From Clostridia bacterium (GTDB taxonomy: Bacteria; Bacillota; Clostridia; Christensenellales; Aristaeellaceae): a stretch of DNA of 51,862 bases. Below, one piece after another: positions 42,017-50,452 of this stretch. The DNA lies in assembly GCA_017516305.1 (NCBI GenBank), contig JAFXDB010000242.1, forward strand, positions 1-51,862. Direction: 5' to 3'. Below the pieces are notes generated by a model. It searched no databases. It had not been told where the DNA came from and saw only the letters and a program-made list of their open reading frames with translations. How positions within the stretch are numbered: the stretch's first letter is position 1; each line of letters begins with the position of its first letter. The translations under genes and the position numbers were made by a program.

Positions 42017-42682
42017 ATGATCGTTGCCGACAACCTCAGCCGTGCTTATCCCATGGAGGGCCGCCTGCTCTACGCGCTGGACGGCGTGTCGTTTCACATC
42101 CGCCAGGGGGAATATGCCGCCATCGTCGGGCCCAGCGGCTCCGGTAAATCCACGCTGATGCACCTTCTTGGCTGCCTGGATTCCCCCACCGGCGGACGCT
42201 ATCTCCTTCGCGGCGAGGATGTGTCCGCCCTGGACGCCGCCTCCCTGGCCCAGGTGCGCGGGGAGCGCATCGGCTTCGTCTTCCAGGGGTTTCAGCTCAT
42301 CCCTCGTCTGACGGCGCTGGAAAACACAGCCCTGCCGCTGATGCTCGCAGGCGTCTCCCGGCATGAGCGCACCGAGCGCGCCGCAACACTCCTGCAGCGC
42401 GTCGGCCTGGGCAGCAGGCTGCACCACCGCCCCAGCCAGCTCTCCGGCGGACAGCAGCAGCGCGTCGCCATCGCACGGGCCCTGGCGCGCCGCCCCGACG
42501 TCCTCCTGGCGGACGAGCCCACCGGCTCCCTTGACCCCGCCGCCACCGGCGAGGTGCTCTCCCTCCTGGATGACCTGCATGCCGCCGGCCACACCATCGT
42601 CCTCATCACCCATGACCTGAAGGTCGCCTCCCGGGCGGAACGGCAGCTGGTCATGTCCCACGGGAAGCTCCTCCAGGGCTGA
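42017..42682 (+). CDS. ABC transporter ATP-binding protein (LolD/MacB type)
   Basis: 221 aa. Walker A VGPSGSGKSTLMHLLGCLD, Q-loop GFVFQGFQLIPRLTALEN, signature QLSGGQQQRVAIARAL, Walker B VLLADEPTGSLD, and ITHDLKVA. The LGCLDSPTGG and DEPTGSLD phrases are characteristic of the MacB/FtsE/LolD branch, which usually works with FtsX-like permeases on peptides, antibiotics or envelope stress. No permease gene is adjacent on either side, which is uncommon. The ATG at 42017 follows CGGAGGTACATGCCCC. It lies upstream of a two-component system, a neighbourhood often seen for antimicrobial-peptide transporters. Confidence 0.9.
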   Translation: MIVADNLSRAYPMEGRLLYALDGVSFHIRQGEYAAIVGPSGSGKSTLMHLLGCLDSPTGGRYLLRGEDVSALDAASLAQVRGERIGFVFQGFQLIPRLTALENTALPLMLAGVSRHERTERAATLLQRVGLGSRLHHRPSQLSGGQQQRVAIARALARRPDVLLADEPTGSLDPAATGEVLSLLDDLHAAGHTIVLITHDLKVASRAERQLVMSHGKLLQG

Positions 42683-42703
42683 CAAAATGACATTCTGTGC
42701 GTC

Positions 42704-42752
42704 ATCAAGCAGATCATTATGACATTTCCGTGTCATCCTGCTTGATTTTTTG
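42704..42752 (+). terminator. Two-level hairpin terminator before the two-component operon
   Basis: Outer stem ATCAAGCAG / CTGCTTGAT, inner stem ATGACA / TGTCAT, then TTTTT. The T-tract contains the -35 of the next promoter. Confidence 0.8.
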
Positions 42753-42770
42753 CAAAAAAAAGCGTACAAT
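42742..42770 (+). promoter_or_regulatory. Promoter of the two-component/GerM operon
   Basis: TTGATT-N17-TACAAT; the spacer is a T/A run. Confidence 0.7.
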
Positions 42771-42801
42771 AAGATATCCGAGTATAAAAGGAGTGTCACA
42801 A

Positions 42802-43491
42802 ATGGGCAAACGTATCCTGCTGGTGGACGATGAGCCGCTGATCCTCAAGGGTCTGAAGTATCAGCTGGAAATGGACGGCTACGAAACCGAGCTGGCCATG
42901 GATGGCGAGGAAGCGCTGGCAAAGTTCTTCTCCCGCCCCTTCAACTTTGTGCTGCTGGATGTGATGCTCCCCAAGCTGGACGGCCTGGCGGTCTGCCAGC
43001 GCATCCGCGAGCACTCCAATGTCCCCATCATCATGCTGACCGCCAAGGGCGAGGACATGGACAAGATCCTGGGCCTGGAATACGGCGCGGACGATTACAT
43101 GACCAAGCCCTTCAATACCCTGGAGGTGCGCACGCGCATCCGGACGGTGCTGCGCCGCGTCGCCGCCGCCCAGCCCCCGGAGGAGAAGAAGGTCATCCGC
43201 GTCAAGGATATGGAGGTCAACCTCATCAAGCGCACCGTGACCCTCTACGGCACGGAGGTGAAGCTCACCGCCAAGGAGTTCGACCTCCTGCATCTGCTCA
43301 TCACCAACCGCGGCCGCCCCTACACCCGCCAGGAGATCCTGGACACGGTGTGGAAGGATCCCTATGCCAGCGAGCGCACGGTGGATGTGCATGTCCGCCG
43401 TCTGCGCGAAAAGGTGGAGCAGGACACCGCTCACCCCCTTTACATCCTGACCGAGTGGAAGGTTGGTTACAAGTTCACCGATGTGGATTAA
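42802..43491 (+). CDS. OmpR/PhoB-family response regulator
   Basis: 229 aa. Receiver domain with the acidic pair VDDEP, phosphoacceptor Asp53 in LLDVMLPKLDG, Thr/Ser switch in IIMLTAKGE and Lys102 in YMTKPFN; C-terminal winged helix with KLTAKEFDLLHLLITNRGRP, YTRQEILDTVW and ERTVDVHVRRLREKVE. The sequence is closest in feel to WalR/MtrA-type regulators. The ATG at 42802 has AAAAGGAGTGTCACAA upstream. The start of the kinase gene lies within its last codons, so the pair is co-translated. Confidence 0.95.
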   Translation: MGKRILLVDDEPLILKGLKYQLEMDGYETELAMDGEEALAKFFSRPFNFVLLDVMLPKLDGLAVCQRIREHSNVPIIMLTAKGEDMDKILGLEYGADDYMTKPFNTLEVRTRIRTVLRRVAAAQPPEEKKVIRVKDMEVNLIKRTVTLYGTEVKLTAKEFDLLHLLITNRGRPYTRQEILDTVWKDPYASERTVDVHVRRLREKVEQDTAHPLYILTEWKVGYKFTDVD

Positions 43492-44911
43492 GCAGCACCC
43501 GTTTTCAAGCATTCGCTGGAAGATCCTGGCGACATTTCTTGTCATCATCGGGGTCTCCTTTGCCATCACTGCCGCGCTGCTGACGGGGCTTGTCAGCAGC
43601 ACGCTCTATCAGCAGCGCACCCGTCAGGCCAGCCTTTCCGCGGAGAGACTGGCCACGTCGGCTGCGCCTTTTTTTGCCTCCGCACAGACCGCGCCCCTGC
43701 TGGAAAGCCTGACGACCGCGGCGGGCGAGCTGGACGGACGCATCCTCCTGCTCAGCCCCGACGGCAAGGTGCAGCTGGATACCTACGGTCTCCTGGAGGG
43801 CACCGGGCTGACCCTGCCCGTCATGACGCAGGTGCTGACCGGCAGCGACCCTTATGCCTATGGCATTTATCCCGTGGGCGACGGCAGCGATTACGCCGCC
43901 ATCAGCGCCGCCCGCATGACCCATCACGGCGAAACCATGGGCGTGCTGCTGCTTTCCACGCCGGTCACGGAATTGCGCACCGCCATCGTCACCATGGAGA
44001 AGCAGCTCATCACCGTCTTTGCCGCCGTGGCAGGCGCGGCGCTGGTGGCGGCGCTGATCTTCTCCCTGACCCTGACCCGTCCGGTCAAGGCGCTGACCTC
44101 TACCATCCGCCGCATGGGCAAGGGCGACCTGTCCGCCCGTGTCCACATCCGCTCCTCCGGAGAAATGCAGGAGTTGGCGGACAGCTACAACGCCATGGCC
44201 GAGCGGATCGAGAACTTCGACCGCAGCCGCAGCCAGTTCGTCTCCAATGCCTCCCACGAGCTGAAAACCCCGCTGACCGCCATGAAGCTGCTGCTGGAAT
44301 GCATGATCGAGCAGCCGGACATGCCCCAGCCGCTGCGCCTGGAATTCATGCAGGACATGAATCATGAGATCGACCGCCTTTCCGGCGTCATCACGGATCT
44401 GCTGACCCTGACGAAGATGGACAGCCAGGAGGGCCCCCTGCACCTGAGCGAGCTGGATCTGAGCCTGCTGACCCAGGACACCCTGCACACCCTGACCCCT
44501 GTGGCCGCCAAGGCCGGACTGACCCTCTCAGCCAGTATCGCCCCCGGGGTGCGCATCACCGGCGACGCCACCAAGCTCGGCTCCATCATCTACAACCTGA
44601 CCGACAACGCCATCAAATACACGCCCGGGGGCGGCGAGATCCGCGTTGCCCTGTCCGTCCGTGGCAAGGACGCACTCCTGACCGTCCAGGACAACGGCAT
44701 CGGCATTCCCCCGGAGGAGCAGGCCCATGTCTTCGACCGCTTCTACCGGGTGGACAAGGCCCGCTCCCGCGCCACCGGCGGCACCGGCCTGGGGCTTTCC
44801 ATCGTGCGCCAGATGGTGCAGCTGCACGGCGGTGACATCACCCTGACCAGCACCCCCGGCGAGGGCTCCGTCTTCACCGTGACCCTGCCGATGCGAAAGG
44901 AGGGCGACTGA
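43481..44911 (+). CDS. Sensor histidine kinase
   Basis: 476 aa. Membrane helix 1 (about 15-40), extracytoplasmic sensor domain of about 140 residues (DUF/PAS-like, with LLSPDGKVQLDTYG), helix 2 (about 178-200), HAMP domain (VKALTSTIRRMGKGDLSARV), HisKA with phosphorylated His259 in SNASHELKTPLTAM, and the ATPase with N box NLTDNAIKYT, G1 VQDNGIGIPPEE, F box FDRFYRV and G2 GGTGLGLSIV. All catalytic parts are intact. Architecture matches WalK/MtrB-type kinases without the cytoplasmic PAS. The next start overlaps its stop by one base. Confidence 0.95.
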   Translation: MWIKQHPFSSIRWKILATFLVIIGVSFAITAALLTGLVSSTLYQQRTRQASLSAERLATSAAPFFASAQTAPLLESLTTAAGELDGRILLLSPDGKVQLDTYGLLEGTGLTLPVMTQVLTGSDPYAYGIYPVGDGSDYAAISAARMTHHGETMGVLLLSTPVTELRTAIVTMEKQLITVFAAVAGAALVAALIFSLTLTRPVKALTSTIRRMGKGDLSARVHIRSSGEMQELADSYNAMAERIENFDRSRSQFVSNASHELKTPLTAMKLLLECMIEQPDMPQPLRLEFMQDMNHEIDRLSGVITDLLTLTKMDSQEGPLHLSELDLSLLTQDTLHTLTPVAAKAGLTLSASIAPGVRITGDATKLGSIIYNLTDNAIKYTPGGGEIRVALSVRGKDALLTVQDNGIGIPPEEQAHVFDRFYRVDKARSRATGGTGLGLSIVRQMVQLHGGDITLTSTPGEGSVFTVTLPMRKEGD

Positions 44912-45948
44912 TGTTCTCTGCCTCCGCGCAGCTGCGCATTTCCCGCCCGTCGCGCCGCTTCTTCCGTGCGGCCCTGCTGGCAGCGCTGCTGCTGTGTTGC
45001 CTTCTGCTGACAGGCTGCCGGCAGCGGGATCCCCTCGCCGCCATCGTCTCCACCGCCACGGACATCACCGTTCCCCTTCCCGCCCCCGATGCGGCGCTTC
45101 CCCGCCAGGAGAGCGTCACCCTCTGGTTCCGTCTGGGCACAGAGGCTCTGCTGGCCCCGGAGACCCGTACCATCACGCTGACCCCGGCCGCCCCCTATGA
45201 GCTGACGCTGCTGCAGGCCCTGACCGGCGGCCCCTCCGCCTCCTCCCTGGAGCTGAATGGCCTCTTCCCGCCCGGCACCAAGGTGCTGTCCACCCATCTG
45301 CAGGGCCGGACGCTCTTTGTCACCCTGAGCCGCCAGATCATGAATGATTTTGCGGACGAGCCCTCCGCCTGGGCGTCCAACGCCGCCTGGGCCGCCGAGG
45401 TGCCCCTGCGCCGACATCTGGCCATGCAGGCCATCGCCGCCACCGTGACGGAAAACTGCGATGTGGATCAGGTCGTCATCCTGGTGGAGCATACCGCCCG
45501 GAGCGGCGACAGCCTCCGCCTGCGGCAGGGGTATTATCGCAGCGGCGACGCTGACGCCAACGCCCTGGCTGCACCTCTCCACCGGGACGAAAGCGTTCTG
45601 CTGACCCCCGGCAACACGCTGGCCGTCATCCTGGATTGCTGGCAAATGCAGGACTGGGCCCGGCTTTACCCCTTCATCTCCCGCACCGACGCCGCCACCG
45701 GCGAAGTCCGCCCTGCCTACGACGCCTTCGCCGCCCGCATGGACGCGCTTCCACCCCTGACGGACTACACCGCCTCCACCGGCAGCGTCAGCCAGGACGG
45801 GCAATCGGCTGTGTTTTCCGTCCGCCTGTCCCTGCTCAGCAACGGTCAGGAGTACGCCGCCGAAGGGACGCTCCGCCTGCACCGTGAGAAGGGCATCTGG
45901 CGCATCAGCCTCAGCCAGTTCACCGGAAGGGAGGGTGATCTGCCATGA
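44911..45948 (+). CDS. GerM-domain lipoprotein 1
   Basis: 345 aa. Signal peptide with lipobox LLLTGC (cysteine about 36), then a GerM domain (about 65-190): VTLWFRLGTEALLAPETR, YELTLLQALTGGP, GLFPPGTKVLSTHLQGRTLF and DVDQVVILVE. The C-terminal part (about 225-340) looks like an NTF2/SnoaL-like fold (WQMQDWARLYPFISRTDAAT, EGTLRLHREKGIWRISLSQF), a common partner in lipoproteins. Start overlaps the kinase stop. Position behind a two-component system recalls LpqB of mtrAB-lpqB, which also carries GerM and modulates the kinase; the parallel is inferred. Confidence 0.85.
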   Translation: MFSASAQLRISRPSRRFFRAALLAALLLCCLLLTGCRQRDPLAAIVSTATDITVPLPAPDAALPRQESVTLWFRLGTEALLAPETRTITLTPAAPYELTLLQALTGGPSASSLELNGLFPPGTKVLSTHLQGRTLFVTLSRQIMNDFADEPSAWASNAAWAAEVPLRRHLAMQAIAATVTENCDVDQVVILVEHTARSGDSLRLRQGYYRSGDADANALAAPLHRDESVLLTPGNTLAVILDCWQMQDWARLYPFISRTDAATGEVRPAYDAFAARMDALPPLTDYTASTGSVSQDGQSAVFSVRLSLLSNGQEYAAEGTLRLHREKGIWRISLSQFTGREGDLP

Positions 45949-47444
45949 AAAAGCGGATGATGTGCTGCCTTGTGCTGTGCTGTCTGCTGGCCACGGGCTG
46001 CAGCTCCCGCCCTGCCCTGACCCCCGCGCCTGCGGCGTCCATGCCCGTGGCTGACGCGGGGGACGTCCAGGCCCCCATCGGCGACGTGGCGCTGGACTAT
46101 ACGGCCACCGCCGCGCTTTGCCTGCCCTCCGCCGACGGCCAGCAGGTGCTGACCATCTACGAGCCTCTCTCCTTCACCTACAGCCTGCACCCCGCTGAGA
46201 CCATCCTGCGGGCGCTTCTTGCTCATCCCGGCAGCGCCCGCGTCCGCCCGGTGTCTGCGGTGACGATCGTCCCCGCGGGCAGCGACCCCGTAGAAATCTC
46301 CGGCGGCGTGGCCACCGTGAACCTTTCCGCCTCCGCGCTGGAAATCTCCCGGGAGGAGCTGCATACCGTCTGCCGGTGCATCACCGCCACCCTCTGCGAG
46401 CTGCCGGATGTGGATTACGTGAATGTCCTGGTCGCAGGCGTCCCCGTGGCCATGGACAGCGCGGGCTATCTGCCGCTGGGCGCCATCACCGCCCAGCCCG
46501 GCCAGGAGCTGCCGGTCATGTGGGAGCAGCTGCTGGCCCGCCGCACACCGGAGGGCGCCCTGCCCGCCTCCGCCGCGCTGACCTCCGCCGTGACGCTCTA
46601 CTTCCCCCTGGCGGACGGCAGCGGCATCATCCCCGAAACGCGGCGCATCGCCTTTGCCGGTCAGCACCCGCAGCAGCTGGTCACGGGGCTCCTGGAGGCA
46701 CTCTCCGCCAATGCGGAGAACCTGCCGGAGACCGCCGCCTTCCCGCCCCTGAATCAGCTGCTGCTCTCCGCGCCCGAGGTCACGACGCTGCCGGATGGCT
46801 CCCTGCGCGTGACGCTGCGCTTCACCGGCGACCTTCGCAGCTGGCTGACCAACGCAGGCGCCGACCCGGCCTGCGCCTTTGCCGCCATCGTCACCACGCT
46901 GACCACCTTTGTGCCGAGCCTGCGGGAGGTATGCCTCTACACCGGCGAACGCGGCGTCACCGGCGTCGCCTGTCCGGCCCAGGGCTCCCTTCTCTTCCCG
47001 GACGCCATCCACACCCGCGCCGCCTATTCCGGGTATCTGCAGACGCTTTGCACCGTCTACGGCGTATCCGGCCCGGCGCTGACGCCCATGACCGTTTCCC
47101 TGCCCTACCGCAGCATTTACTCCCCCCGTGCGCTGCTGCTCTCCCTCCCGGCAGGGGACGCACCCAACGCGGTTCTCCCCGAACCCATTGCCGACAGCGA
47201 TGTGCTGGGCCTTGCCATCCAGGGTGATACCCTGACCATCAATCTCTCCGCCCGGTATGCCAACGTCCTGCGCAGCTGCCCGGAGCAGCAGCGCCTCATC
47301 GCCTACGCCATCGTCAACATGATGTGCAGCGGCGTGGGTGTGCGCCGTGTACGCTTCTGCTTTGACAGTGCCGTGACGGCCAGCCTGGGCAGCGATATCC
47401 TCTGGAGCGGCGATTTTCTCTACTGTCCCGGCCTCATCCGCTGA
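45945..47444 (+). CDS. GerM-domain lipoprotein 2 (multi-domain)
   Basis: 499 aa. Lipoprotein signal MKKRMMCCLVLCCLLATGCS (lipobox LATGC). Three GerM-like units can be traced: about 50-170 (AETILRALLAHPGSARVRPV, GVATVNLSASALE, LPDVDYVNVLVAG), about 200-330 (VTLYFPLADGSGIIPETRRI, PQQLVTGLLEALS, LRVTLRFTGDLRSWL, PSLREVCLYTG) and about 365-490 (MTVSLPYRSIYSPRALLLSL, DTLTINLSARYANVL, GVGVRRVRFCFD). Stop and start of the two lipoprotein genes overlap (ATGA), and GGGAGGGTGATCTGCC is upstream. Same operon as the two-component pair. Confidence 0.85.
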   Translation: MKKRMMCCLVLCCLLATGCSSRPALTPAPAASMPVADAGDVQAPIGDVALDYTATAALCLPSADGQQVLTIYEPLSFTYSLHPAETILRALLAHPGSARVRPVSAVTIVPAGSDPVEISGGVATVNLSASALEISREELHTVCRCITATLCELPDVDYVNVLVAGVPVAMDSAGYLPLGAITAQPGQELPVMWEQLLARRTPEGALPASAALTSAVTLYFPLADGSGIIPETRRIAFAGQHPQQLVTGLLEALSANAENLPETAAFPPLNQLLLSAPEVTTLPDGSLRVTLRFTGDLRSWLTNAGADPACAFAAIVTTLTTFVPSLREVCLYTGERGVTGVACPAQGSLLFPDAIHTRAAYSGYLQTLCTVYGVSGPALTPMTVSLPYRSIYSPRALLLSLPAGDAPNAVLPEPIADSDVLGLAIQGDTLTINLSARYANVLRSCPEQQRLIAYAIVNMMCSGVGVRRVRFCFDSAVTASLGSDILWSGDFLYCPGLIR

Positions 47445-47464
47445 CCATCCGACAGGAGGCTCAA

Positions 47465-48937
47465 ATGAAACACTGCCTGCTATGCCATTGGCTGCTTCAG
47501 GGCCGCCGGTGGCTGCTGATCATCCCCGCAGCGATGCTGACGCTGCTGACCCCGCTGTTTGCACCCGTCTGGGTGTTCCTGCTGCTGCTCTCGGCGATTC
47601 TGCTGCTGACCGCCATGTGCGCCATCTACCGCCGCGATCTGATGGAGATCTGGACGCCCGAGCATCTGCGCATGCCCGCCCCCCGAGATGGCCAGGCTGA
47701 AATCGTCATGGTGGACGCGGCGCTCATCACCCGCGGCCCGGCGCTGCTGACCGTCACGCAGCCCTTCCAGGGGCAGCCCCGCCTGACCGCCGACGAGGGC
47801 GGCCTGCTGCTGGGCAAGGCCATGTGCCTGCTGCACAAGGCGCTGCCCCGGCCGGATGGCGCAGCCGTCGCCCAGGCCTGCCGCGAGCAGCTCTCCCACG
47901 ACCCGGCGGATGTGTTCGCCACCAGCAAGGTGCTGCGTCACGGAACGAAGGAGCGCATCGCCAGCATCACCCTCCGGGAGGATGACGGGGAGGCCACTTA
48001 CGCCGTCGGCAAGCCCGAGGACATCCTGGCCCGATGCGCAAAGATCATGGACGGCGATGAGCATCTCATGGGTACAGAGGATCATGCCCGCATCCGCAGC
48101 GCCGCCGCCGACATCTCCTCCGCAGGGGAAAATGTATATGCCTTCTGCGTTGCCTATGGGGATGAGGACGCCACCTTCCTGGGCCTGGCTGCCGTGGGTG
48201 ACGCCGTGGACGCCAACGCCGTGCATCAGCTCCAGGCCCTGCGCCGCAGGGGCATCACCCTCGTCATCCGCGATGACGAAACGCAGCACATGGATGTTCC
48301 CGTGCTGCGCCGTAACCTGGACATTCCCGACCTCCACGCCCGCCCGGATATCCACCTGTGCATCACCCGTCCTCACCCGGACAGGCACACCCTGCCCATC
48401 ATCCGTCACAAGGACAGGAGCCTGGAGGCGCCCGTCACAGCGCTGTGGACGCACTTTTCCACCATGTCCCTCATGCTCCGCCGCCTCAGCGGCCTGATGC
48501 TCCTGTGCCTGATGTGCTGCGTGCTGACCGGCGGCCTGTACTCAGCCCTGGCTGTCACGGCGGTGCTGACGGCGGGATATCTCAGTTTCGGCTCCCTCCT
48601 GAGCGCACGGCCCATCCGGGCCCATGAAATGGTGCTCACCGGCCTGGGCTGCCTGTTCATCCGCCTGCTGCTGAACACCGCAGGCCCGGCTGTGCAGGAT
48701 TTTGCCGGGACGCTGCTGTGCCTGACGGCCTCCTCCATCCTGGCGCTGACCCTGACCCCTCCGGGCCGCAAAACGGAGCGCCGTGAATTCATCCCCATGA
48801 TGATCGTCATCGGCGTGACGCTGGTTCTGCAGGTCATCCGCTCCTGGGCGGTTCTGGGCGCGGCGCTCCTGCCCGCCGCCTTCGCCATCGTGTGCGGACT
48901 GATCCTCGGTCTTGCCTTCCTTTTCACCTGGCGCTGA
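47465..48937 (+). CDS. Degenerate P-type ATPase-like membrane protein (likely pseudoenzyme)
   Basis: 490 aa. Two N-terminal membrane helices (about 15-55), a cytoplasmic part of about 280 residues and about six C-terminal helices (335-488), the layout of the second half of a P-type cation ATPase. Similarity to the N domain is visible at AVGKPEDILARCAKIM (182-192, compare KGAPE) and to the DPPR/TGD region at FLGLAAVGDAVDANAVHQLQ and GITLVIRDDE. The phosphorylation motif DKTGT is missing; IVMVDAALITRG (about 80-91) lies where it should be and keeps an Asp84. GDGxND is absent. It should not pump. GACAGGAGGCTCAA precedes the ATG; 20 bases from the GerM gene. Confidence 0.65.
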   Translation: MKHCLLCHWLLQGRRWLLIIPAAMLTLLTPLFAPVWVFLLLLSAILLLTAMCAIYRRDLMEIWTPEHLRMPAPRDGQAEIVMVDAALITRGPALLTVTQPFQGQPRLTADEGGLLLGKAMCLLHKALPRPDGAAVAQACREQLSHDPADVFATSKVLRHGTKERIASITLREDDGEATYAVGKPEDILARCAKIMDGDEHLMGTEDHARIRSAAADISSAGENVYAFCVAYGDEDATFLGLAAVGDAVDANAVHQLQALRRRGITLVIRDDETQHMDVPVLRRNLDIPDLHARPDIHLCITRPHPDRHTLPIIRHKDRSLEAPVTALWTHFSTMSLMLRRLSGLMLLCLMCCVLTGGLYSALAVTAVLTAGYLSFGSLLSARPIRAHEMVLTGLGCLFIRLLLNTAGPAVQDFAGTLLCLTASSILALTLTPPGRKTERREFIPMMIVIGVTLVLQVIRSWAVLGAALLPAAFAIVCGLILGLAFLFTWR

Positions 48938-48970
48938 TGCGCGGCGCATTTTTGCTTATTCTTCGCAATG

Positions 48971-48986
48971 TTCATCATTCGTTCAT
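48971..48986 (+). promoter_or_regulatory. 11-bp-phased direct repeat upstream of htrA
   Basis: TTCAT at 48971 and 48982, spaced 11 bases, just upstream of the -10. OmpR-family regulators bind such head-to-tail repeats, so the regulator at 42802 is a candidate. Weak evidence. Confidence 0.35.
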
Positions 48987-49007
48987 ACTCATGCAAAAAC
49001 AGTATTG

Positions 49008-49013
49008 TATAAT
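49008..49013 (+). promoter_or_regulatory. -10 element of the htrA promoter
   Basis: TATAAT without a good -35, which fits activator dependence; followed by the htrA ribosome site 60 bases on. Confidence 0.5.
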
Positions 49014-49085
49014 GACCCTGAACGGCAGCGGAATACACCGCGCAGCCGCAATATCACAGATTTCCGTATTGAAGGAGGAATACCG

Positions 49086-50372
49086 ATGACTGAACGCATT
49101 CGCCGCATGCTGGGCTGTGTCGCGCTTGTTCTCGCCTGCGTGATGATCGCCTCCGCCATGTCCCACACGCTGAACACCGCCGACGCCGAGACCACCGCTG
49201 AGCAGGTCGTCACCGTTGTGCACACCAGCCCCTTCACCCAGGCCGTCGCCGATGTTCGCGACAGCGTCGTGGGCGTGAGCAACTACCAGACCGTCACCTA
49301 CGGCGGTTATGGATATGGCTTTGGCTACGGCTATGGCTATGGCTACGGCAACCGTCAGCAAACCCCGGAATCCCGTGAGGAGCTGGCCGCCACCGGCTCC
49401 GGCGTGGTGATCGGCGAGGGCTTTGTGCTGACCAACTTCCACGTCGTGGAGGACGCCAGCACGCTGAAAATCACCGTGACAGATGACGCCGGTGAAACCA
49501 CGGAGTACGCCGCCACCCTTGTCACCTATGACGAGGTGCTGGACGCCGCCATCCTCTACGCGCCGGACTGCAAGCTCCCGCCCGTTGCCCTGGGCGACAG
49601 CGATGCGCTGCTGGTGGGCGACTGGGCCATCTGCATCGGCAACCCGCTGGGCTTCGCCAAGACCACCACAGTGGGCGTCGTGTCCGCCCTCAACCGCGCC
49701 ATTGAGTCGGAGACCTATGACAAGTACGGCCGCCGCGCCACCATCTCCAACGCCATGATCCAGGTGGACGCCGCCATCAACAGCGGCAACTCCGGCGGCG
49801 GCATGTTCTCCGTCACGGGCGAGCTGATGGGCATCCCGACGCTGAAGTACTCCGGCAGCTACTACTCCGGCACCTCCATCGAGGGCATCGGCATGTGCAT
49901 CCCGATCAACGCCGTCAAGCCCATGATCGACGACGTCCTCTCCGGCCGCATCAAGGCCATTCCCCCGGAGACCTCCGCCAGCGCCGGTGATGATGACTCC
50001 GTCAACCTGACCGGCCGTCCTCGCCTGGGTGTCAACATTGCCGACGTCAACACCTCCACCCGCGCCGCCCGCCTGGGCCAGATCCCCGACGGCGTGTTCG
50101 TCACCGCCATTGAAGCGGGCTCCCCTGCCGAAAAGGGCGGCATGCAGGTCGGCGACATCATCGTAGAGGTCAACGGCGTCATCATCACCTCTGCCACGCA
50201 GCTGCAGAACGAGATCGCCGGGTACAACACCGGCGACGTCCTGGATATCAAGGTCTACCGTGCCCCCGGCATTCTGGACATCTCCGGCAGCGAGGACGCC
50301 CCCGACGGCGATTATGTGGACCTGCAGGTGACCCTGGCCATCGTGGATGAGGTCATTGACCAGCCCATCTGA
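49086..50372 (+). CDS. HtrA/DegP-like trypsin-type serine protease with PDZ domain
   Basis: 428 aa, exported or membrane-anchored through an N-terminal hydrophobic helix (about 9-26). After a linker with a Gly-Tyr repeat (YGYGFGYGYGYGYGN, about 76-91) comes the protease domain with the triad His119 in LTNFHVVED, Asp153 in VLDAAIL and Ser236 in INSGNSGGGMF, then one PDZ domain (about 315-420; PRLGVNIADV, GSPAEKGGMQVGDIIVEVNG). HtrA degrades misfolded envelope proteins. AAGGAGGAATACCG precedes the ATG. Placement next to the two-component/GerM operon suggests a shared envelope-stress theme. Confidence 0.95.
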   Translation: MTERIRRMLGCVALVLACVMIASAMSHTLNTADAETTAEQVVTVVHTSPFTQAVADVRDSVVGVSNYQTVTYGGYGYGFGYGYGYGYGNRQQTPESREELAATGSGVVIGEGFVLTNFHVVEDASTLKITVTDDAGETTEYAATLVTYDEVLDAAILYAPDCKLPPVALGDSDALLVGDWAICIGNPLGFAKTTTVGVVSALNRAIESETYDKYGRRATISNAMIQVDAAINSGNSGGGMFSVTGELMGIPTLKYSGSYYSGTSIEGIGMCIPINAVKPMIDDVLSGRIKAIPPETSASAGDDDSVNLTGRPRLGVNIADVNTSTRAARLGQIPDGVFVTAIEAGSPAEKGGMQVGDIIVEVNGVIITSATQLQNEIAGYNTGDVLDIKVYRAPGILDISGSEDAPDGDYVDLQVTLAIVDEVIDQPI

Positions 50373-50395
50373 TTCCGCAACCACCGATATATCAA

Positions 50396-50430
50396 AGGAG
50401 CGCCCCGGCTATTCCAGTCGGGGCGCTCCT
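50396..50430. terminator. Bidirectional terminator between htrA and clpC
   Basis: AGGAGCGCCCCG / CGGGGCGCTCCT perfect 12-bp stem with eleven-base loop. Confidence 0.9.
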
Positions 50431-50452
50431 CTTATATGCAGGTGTACGGAGA

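Noticed and set aside
49305-49350. Short tandem repeat GGYTAYGGC
   Set aside because: In-frame Gly-Tyr linker of HtrA; not an independent element.
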